From assembly GCA_024233835.1 (NCBI GenBank), contig JACKPC010000002.1:1015001-1079000 (forward strand): a stretch of 64,000 nt of DNA. The letters run 5' to 3'. The notes below the pieces were generated by a model. It did not search any database and had not been told where the DNA came from. It saw only the letters and a list, made by a program, of their open reading frames with translations. This document shows positions 60,252-64,000 of this stretch, piece after piece. Numbering within the stretch: position 1 is the stretch's first letter; each line of letters opens with the position of its first letter. A program made the translations under genes and the position numbers. The stretch is from Leptospiraceae bacterium. GTDB taxonomy: Bacteria > Spirochaetota > Leptospiria > Leptospirales > Leptospiraceae.

Positions 60252-60626
60252 GTGGAAGCAGAAGTTACAATCTTAAAACTAAAGGATACTCTAATAGTCC
60301 CGGTTCAAGTAGAATTACATGATAATGCAGCAAAAGCTTTACAGGAAAAGATTTTAATGTCTATAGAAAAAGAAAATGCCCAGGGTTTAATTATTGATAT
60401 TTCAGGTATATTTATTGTAGATAGTTTTTTAGGTAGGATACTTGCAGAAACTGCAAAAATGGCAAAGCTCATCGGCGCAAAGGTGGTTTTAACCGGTATG
60501 AGAAAAGAAGTGGTAATGACTTTAATTCAACTGGGCTTAAACCTAAAAGATATTGATACTGCATTGAATCTGACAGAAGCTCTTGAAAAAGTAAATCCGG
60601 AGTTTTTCAAAGGAAATGAAGAATAA
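60252..60626 (+). CDS. RsbS-like stressosome STAS protein
   Basis: A 124-residue minimal STAS protein: LIIDISGIFIVDSFLGRILAETAKMAKLIGAKVVLTGMRKEVVMTLIQLGLNL. The Ser in DISG corresponds to the RsbT target Ser of RsbS. RsbS co-assembles with RsbR and captures RsbT in resting cells. The start is GTG at 60252 with weak ribosome-binding sequence. It lies 9 bases after the rsbR-like stop and 2 bases before rsbT. Confidence 0.9.
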   Translation: MEAEVTILKLKDTLIVPVQVELHDNAAKALQEKILMSIEKENAQGLIIDISGIFIVDSFLGRILAETAKMAKLIGAKVVLTGMRKEVVMTLIQLGLNLKDIDTALNLTEALEKVNPEFFKGNEE

Positions 60627-60628
60627 CT

Positions 60629-61036
60629 ATGAGCAATAATGACAAGCTGTGCGAAGTGCCTATAAACACTTTTGAAGATGTATTATTAGCCAGGAAAAAA
60701 GCCAGGGATATAATGGATAAATATGGTTTTCCGGTACTTGAGCAGACAAAATTCATTACAGCAATCTCTGAATTGGTTAGAAATGTAATAATACATGCTA
60801 AAGACGGTAAAATGGTAATATTGAGTCTTTCATCCGGTACCAAAAAAGGAATCAAATGTATCGTTTCAGATAAAGGACCCGGAATAAAAAATTTAAATCA
60901 AGCTTTAACGGAAGGATTCAGCACAGTAGGTTCTTTAGGTCTTGGATTAGTAGGAGCTCAAAAACTTAGTGATGATTTTAATATCAAGTCACAGGTATCT
61001 ATAGGGACAGAAGTAATTATTATTAAATGGCTTTGA
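60629..61036 (+). CDS. RsbT-like switch kinase
   Basis: A 135-residue GHKL serine/threonine kinase. N box ISELVRNVIIHAKDGK, G1 DKGPGIKNLNQALTEGF, G2 SLGLGLVGAQKLSDDF. These match RsbT, which phosphorylates RsbR and RsbS under stress and is then released to activate a downstream phosphatase (RsbU in Bacillus). No RsbU partner is adjacent; the receiver-PP2C at 38416 is a remote candidate. It overlaps the next gene by 10 bases. Confidence 0.92.
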   Translation: MSNNDKLCEVPINTFEDVLLARKKARDIMDKYGFPVLEQTKFITAISELVRNVIIHAKDGKMVILSLSSGTKKGIKCIVSDKGPGIKNLNQALTEGFSTVGSLGLGLVGAQKLSDDFNIKSQVSIGTEVIIIKWL

Positions 61037-62037
61037 TTAACGTTTTTTTTGAAAAACCTTTATCCATTAAAATAACTGAAGAATATAATGTATTATTCGC
61101 CAGGAATTCGATTCGAAATTATGCAGTTTCAGTTGGATTCGAAGATTCTGAATTAGAAAAGATTGAACTCGTCGTTTCTGAATTAGGAATGAATATTGTA
61201 AAGTATGCAAAGAAAGGAATATTAAAGGTTAGTAAAATTTCATTTCTGCAATATAAAGGTATTGAAATTTCTGCACTTGATGATGGACCGGGCTTTGATA
61301 ATATAATTGAAAAAGTAGAAAAAAAAACTCCTGCACTCATAGGAGAATCTCTTGGGGCAGGTCTTTATACAATTTATCATTTAATGGATGAATTTCAGGT
61401 TAATTCCCAAAAAAGCAATCACTCTATGCTTGGAACTGAAATTATTGTTAGAAAATGGGTAGATATCCCTTCTTTTATGAAAGTATCAGCGATTTCTCAA
61501 CCAAGACTTGGTGAAAACAAAAATGGCGATATATTTTTCATTAAAACCCTACCTGAATATATCTTCTTTAGCGTTATAGATGCTCTTGGACATGGTGATG
61601 AAGCAGCTCTTGTTGCTAAAAAGGCTTATAATTTTCTAAAAATTTTCTTTTATCTTCCTTTACCCACGATTATTGACGAACTCCATAAATTATTAAATAA
61701 TACAAGAGGAGCTGCAATTTCAATTTGTAAAGTTATACCTGTTCATCAAGCTATTGAATACATAGGTATCGGTAATGTAGATTTTAAAGTTTATGGCTCA
61801 GAAGCTAAAGTTAAAGCATATAATTACCATGGTACTTTAGGTATGCAGATAGAATCTAATCAACATCAAACCTTTTCCTATAACCGAGGTTCTACCTTTA
61901 TCATGTACAGTGATGGCATTGCAGAACATCGTTTGGAACAAGCCCAGCTTAGACTTCAAACCCAAAATCTTGCTAATTATATAATGGATACATATAATAA
62001 AAAACATGATGATGCTACTATCTTAGTACTACGTTAA
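61027..62037 (+). CDS. RsbT/W-type kinase fused to RsbX-type phosphatase
   Basis: A 336-residue fusion. N-terminal GHKL domain (about 1-145): VVSELGMNIVKYAKKG, DDGPGFDN, ESLGAGLYTIYHLMDEF. C-terminal PP2C/SpoIIE-type phosphatase (about 150-336): RLGENKNGDIFFIKTLPE, IDALGHGDEAALVAKKA, IMYSDGIAEH and KKHDDATILVL. RsbX resets the stressosome by dephosphorylating RsbR and RsbS. Here the same polypeptide carries a kinase-type domain, so phosphorylation and removal could be coupled. It overlaps rsbT by 10 bases and the convergent Clp-type gene by 9 bases at its 3' end. Confidence 0.9.
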   Translation: MALINVFFEKPLSIKITEEYNVLFARNSIRNYAVSVGFEDSELEKIELVVSELGMNIVKYAKKGILKVSKISFLQYKGIEISALDDGPGFDNIIEKVEKKTPALIGESLGAGLYTIYHLMDEFQVNSQKSNHSMLGTEIIVRKWVDIPSFMKVSAISQPRLGENKNGDIFFIKTLPEYIFFSVIDALGHGDEAALVAKKAYNFLKIFFYLPLPTIIDELHKLLNNTRGAAISICKVIPVHQAIEYIGIGNVDFKVYGSEAKVKAYNYHGTLGMQIESNQHQTFSYNRGSTFIMYSDGIAEHRLEQAQLRLQTQNLANYIMDTYNKKHDDATILVLR

Positions 62038-64000
62038 ATCCTCTCCTTTTATTTCTATCTTTACCTCGTTTTCTTCATATCCTATCAATATCCTGGTATC
62101 CTTTAAATCCCTATTATTTGCAAGTAAGCGACTTAAGGTAGTAACTACATGCTTTTCTATAGTCCTCTGCAAAGGTCTTGCTCCATATAAGGGATGGAAA
62201 CCTTTCTGACTAAGATAATCAATAAGAGTTTCCTTATATTCTAATTGTATATTTCGAGAGCTAACTCCATCTCTTTTTTGCAATTTTGCAAGTTCTATAT
62301 AGGTTATTCGTCTAATAGATTTTTCATCTAAGGGGACAAAAGGAAGTATATAATCGAGACGGTTTACAAATTCGGGTCTAAAAAAATCATAAATAGCCTT
62401 TTTATAATCCGGTTGTGTAATATCAAAACCAGGAGATGGTTTACTCTGACTTCCAAGATTTGTTGTCATTATAACTATACAATTTCTAAAACTAACATCC
62501 CTTCCTGATACATCACTAAATATTCCTTCATCCATCAAACTTAATAATACATCAAAAAATGATGGATCTGCCTTTTCTATTTCATCAAAAAGTATCAAGC
62601 TAAATGGATTAGCTCTAACATGTTGAATTAACTTTCCGGGATTGGATACATTTTCTCCGATTAATCTTTGCATTTGATGAGGATACTGGTACTCACTCAT
62701 ATCAACTCTAAAAATTGGGTTTCTTTTTTTCTGCTGCCCGAAGAAAAATTCAGATAAAGCCCTGGCAGAAGCTGTTTTTCCAACCCCTGTAGGTCCGGCA
62801 AATAAAAGGGTTGCAATCGGCTTCTCTGAATCCATTATTCCAAGTTTATAATTGTTTACTACCTCAATCAATTTTTTTATAACTGAATCTTGACCTACTA
62901 TTCTTTTAAAGAAAAATTCTTGTATATTTAATTCATCTATCAATACATCATTTCTAATGATGGATTCAGGGAATCCTGAATAAGAACTAAATATTTTTTG
63001 TATATAAGTTGAATCTAACTCTTTGATATGTTCCCGATGTGCTGCTCTTGCTGAGTTTACAATTAATCTTAAAGCTTTTCCCGGAAATTTTTCATTATGC
63101 AGATATTTTTTACTCAATGCAAAAACGGTTTCTTTAGCAGAATCATCTACTGATATCTTATAATTATTATTTAGATAGCTTGAATAATAATTTAGTATTT
63201 TTTTTACTTTAGAATAATCCATTTCCTTAACTGATATAATATGAAACAGTGACATAAAGGAAGGTAACATTTGAAATGCTTTTTCATATTCTCCCGGACT
63301 TAGATCTCCTATCATACTAAATTTCTTTTCTTTTAAAAATGGATTCAGATAAGCTGCAAGTGAATCAATAGGTGTTTCACCACCGGTATATAGTAATTGC
63401 ATAAAATCTGTAACAAACAGATAACTATTCCAGTTCTCGAGTTCCTCAGCCAGCCTTTCACAATTCTCCTGCCATTCTCCTAGATATTTTGCATTGGATA
63501 CAAGACGTTTTGAGTTCGTATTCCAAAAGTGAATTCGAACATCTTCTTTGTCTTCACTATCATCATAAGGTATGTCTTCATCATTTTTAGTCGAGTCAAA
63601 AAATAAAGTTCCTGAGGAAGCACCTGCATTTCTTATATTTCCTTGATTCCGACTAACACTTTTTATGACATCCTGTATTATGCTTGTTTTTCCCGTTCCT
63701 GAATCACCAACAAAAAGAATATTTTTTCTCTCAGAGTATATAGCCTGCAATGCTTCTTCTATAATTTCTTCTCTCTCATAAGCGGTTGATAAATTAAAAC
63801 TAATATTCTTCCTAAATAGTTTAATTGGTTCCAGATCTGCAAATTCCGGGATGATTCCATAGTTAGGTTTTTCTATACCTACTTTTGCATCTTTTTTTAA
63901 TGATATATGCACTTCCATTATTTTAGGATTTTCTTTCATTATATAAGAAAGAGCTTCTTCAGGCATTACATTTCCTAATCTCTGTTGAACCTGTTGGCTA
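62029..64000 (-). CDS. Clp-type double AAA+ ATPase with degenerate first domain (partial)
   Basis: At least 645 residues from the first internal ATG at 63966. The frame stays open to the window edge (SQQVQQRLGNV before that Met), so the true start lies outside. D1: Walker A VGDSGTGKTSI and LGEWQENC match Clp proteins, but the Walker B region reads YLFVTDFMQLL, with Phe where the catalytic Glu should be, and an acidic insert is present. D2: Walker A GPTGVGKTASA, Walker B LILFDEIEKA, NR finger region FVNRLDYILPF, and a ClpB-type C-terminal subdomain. D2 looks active, D1 impaired. No ClpP-binding IGF-type loop was recognised. It converges on the stressosome run and may be unrelated to it. Confidence 0.85.
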   Translation of the reverse strand, partial: SQQVQQRLGNVMPEEALSYIMKENPKIMEVHISLKKDAKVGIEKPNYGIIPEFADLEPIKLFRKNISFNLSTAYEREEIIEEALQAIYSERKNILFVGDSGTGKTSIIQDVIKSVSRNQGNIRNAGASSGTLFFDSTKNDEDIPYDDSEDKEDVRIHFWNTNSKRLVSNAKYLGEWQENCERLAEELENWNSYLFVTDFMQLLYTGGETPIDSLAAYLNPFLKEKKFSMIGDLSPGEYEKAFQMLPSFMSLFHIISVKEMDYSKVKKILNYYSSYLNNNYKISVDDSAKETVFALSKKYLHNEKFPGKALRLIVNSARAAHREHIKELDSTYIQKIFSSYSGFPESIIRNDVLIDELNIQEFFFKRIVGQDSVIKKLIEVVNNYKLGIMDSEKPIATLLFAGPTGVGKTASARALSEFFFGQQKKRNPIFRVDMSEYQYPHQMQRLIGENVSNPGKLIQHVRANPFSLILFDEIEKADPSFFDVLLSLMDEGIFSDVSGRDVSFRNCIVIMTTNLGSQSKPSPGFDITQPDYKKAIYDFFRPEFVNRLDYILPFVPLDEKSIRRITYIELAKLQKRDGVSSRNIQLEYKETLIDYLSQKGFHPLYGARPLQRTIEKHVVTTLSRLLANNRDLKDTRILIGYEENEVKIEIKGEDLT

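Noticed and set aside
62029..63966. Start of the Clp-type gene at the ATG at 63966
   Set aside because: The reading frame continues without a stop to the window edge with protein-like sequence, so this Met is probably internal.

Overview
The window looks like a chromosomal segment from a spirochaete of the Leptospira group. This is an inference. It rests on low G+C, lipoproteins with loose spirochaete-type lipoboxes, a PilZ-like protein resembling a Leptospira family, and a run tldD-tldE-DUF4416-lptC-ostA-lptB-rpoN-hprK-HPr-ntrY-ntrX that I associate with that group. No rRNA, tRNA or CRISPR array was seen.

Region 1 (1-7,000) is accessory DNA. Hairpin sites with the architecture of integron attC sites lie between short plus-strand genes, and no integrase is in the window, so it is best described as an integrase-less cassette array or the inner part of a larger integron. 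Cargo: a nuclease-like protein, an IS4-type insertion sequence with its target duplication, a ParE/RelE-type toxin-antitoxin pair, two copies of an EVE/PUA-like gene (one frameshifted), and three XisH-XisI pairs (the middle XisH lacks a normal start). A block of EVE-like gene, attC and XisHI has been duplicated; flanks stayed nearly identical while the XisHI coding regions diverged.

Region 2 (7,000-31,820) is core genome: an MFS transporter, pheT, a Dabb protein, a double cyclic-nucleotide-binding protein, a SixA-like phosphatase, a NIT/poly-HAMP chemoreceptor, then the tld/lpt/rpoN/hprK/HPr/ntrYX run, a PilZ-like protein and an O-antigen ligase/polymerase.

Region 3 (31,860-48,400) opens with signalling genes: a 1780-residue Ser/Thr kinase-ATPase-GAF-histidine kinase, a receiver-histidine kinase, a receiver-PP2C phosphatase and a 7TM LytS-type kinase. 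Envelope genes follow (anchor-X-like protein, lipocalin-like protein, metallo-beta-lactamase-fold lipoprotein, alpha/beta-hydrolase lipoprotein) and a one-TM chemoreceptor-like protein.

Region 4 (48,670-64,000) is the most unusual part. A tightly packed plus-strand run encodes a soluble chemoreceptor with two signalling tips, a triple-CheW scaffold, CheB, a HEAT protein, CheR, CheY, a STAS protein, a second CheY and a CheA with two Hpt domains. It runs straight into a stressosome module: RsbR-like, RsbS-like, RsbT-like, and a protein fusing an RsbT/RsbW-type kinase domain to an RsbX-type phosphatase. A Clp-type double AAA+ ATPase with a degenerate first domain converges on its end and runs off the right edge. 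The layout suggests one pathway in which a chemosensory array and a stressosome share signals. No sigma factor, flagellar or pilus gene that would reveal the output lies in this part.
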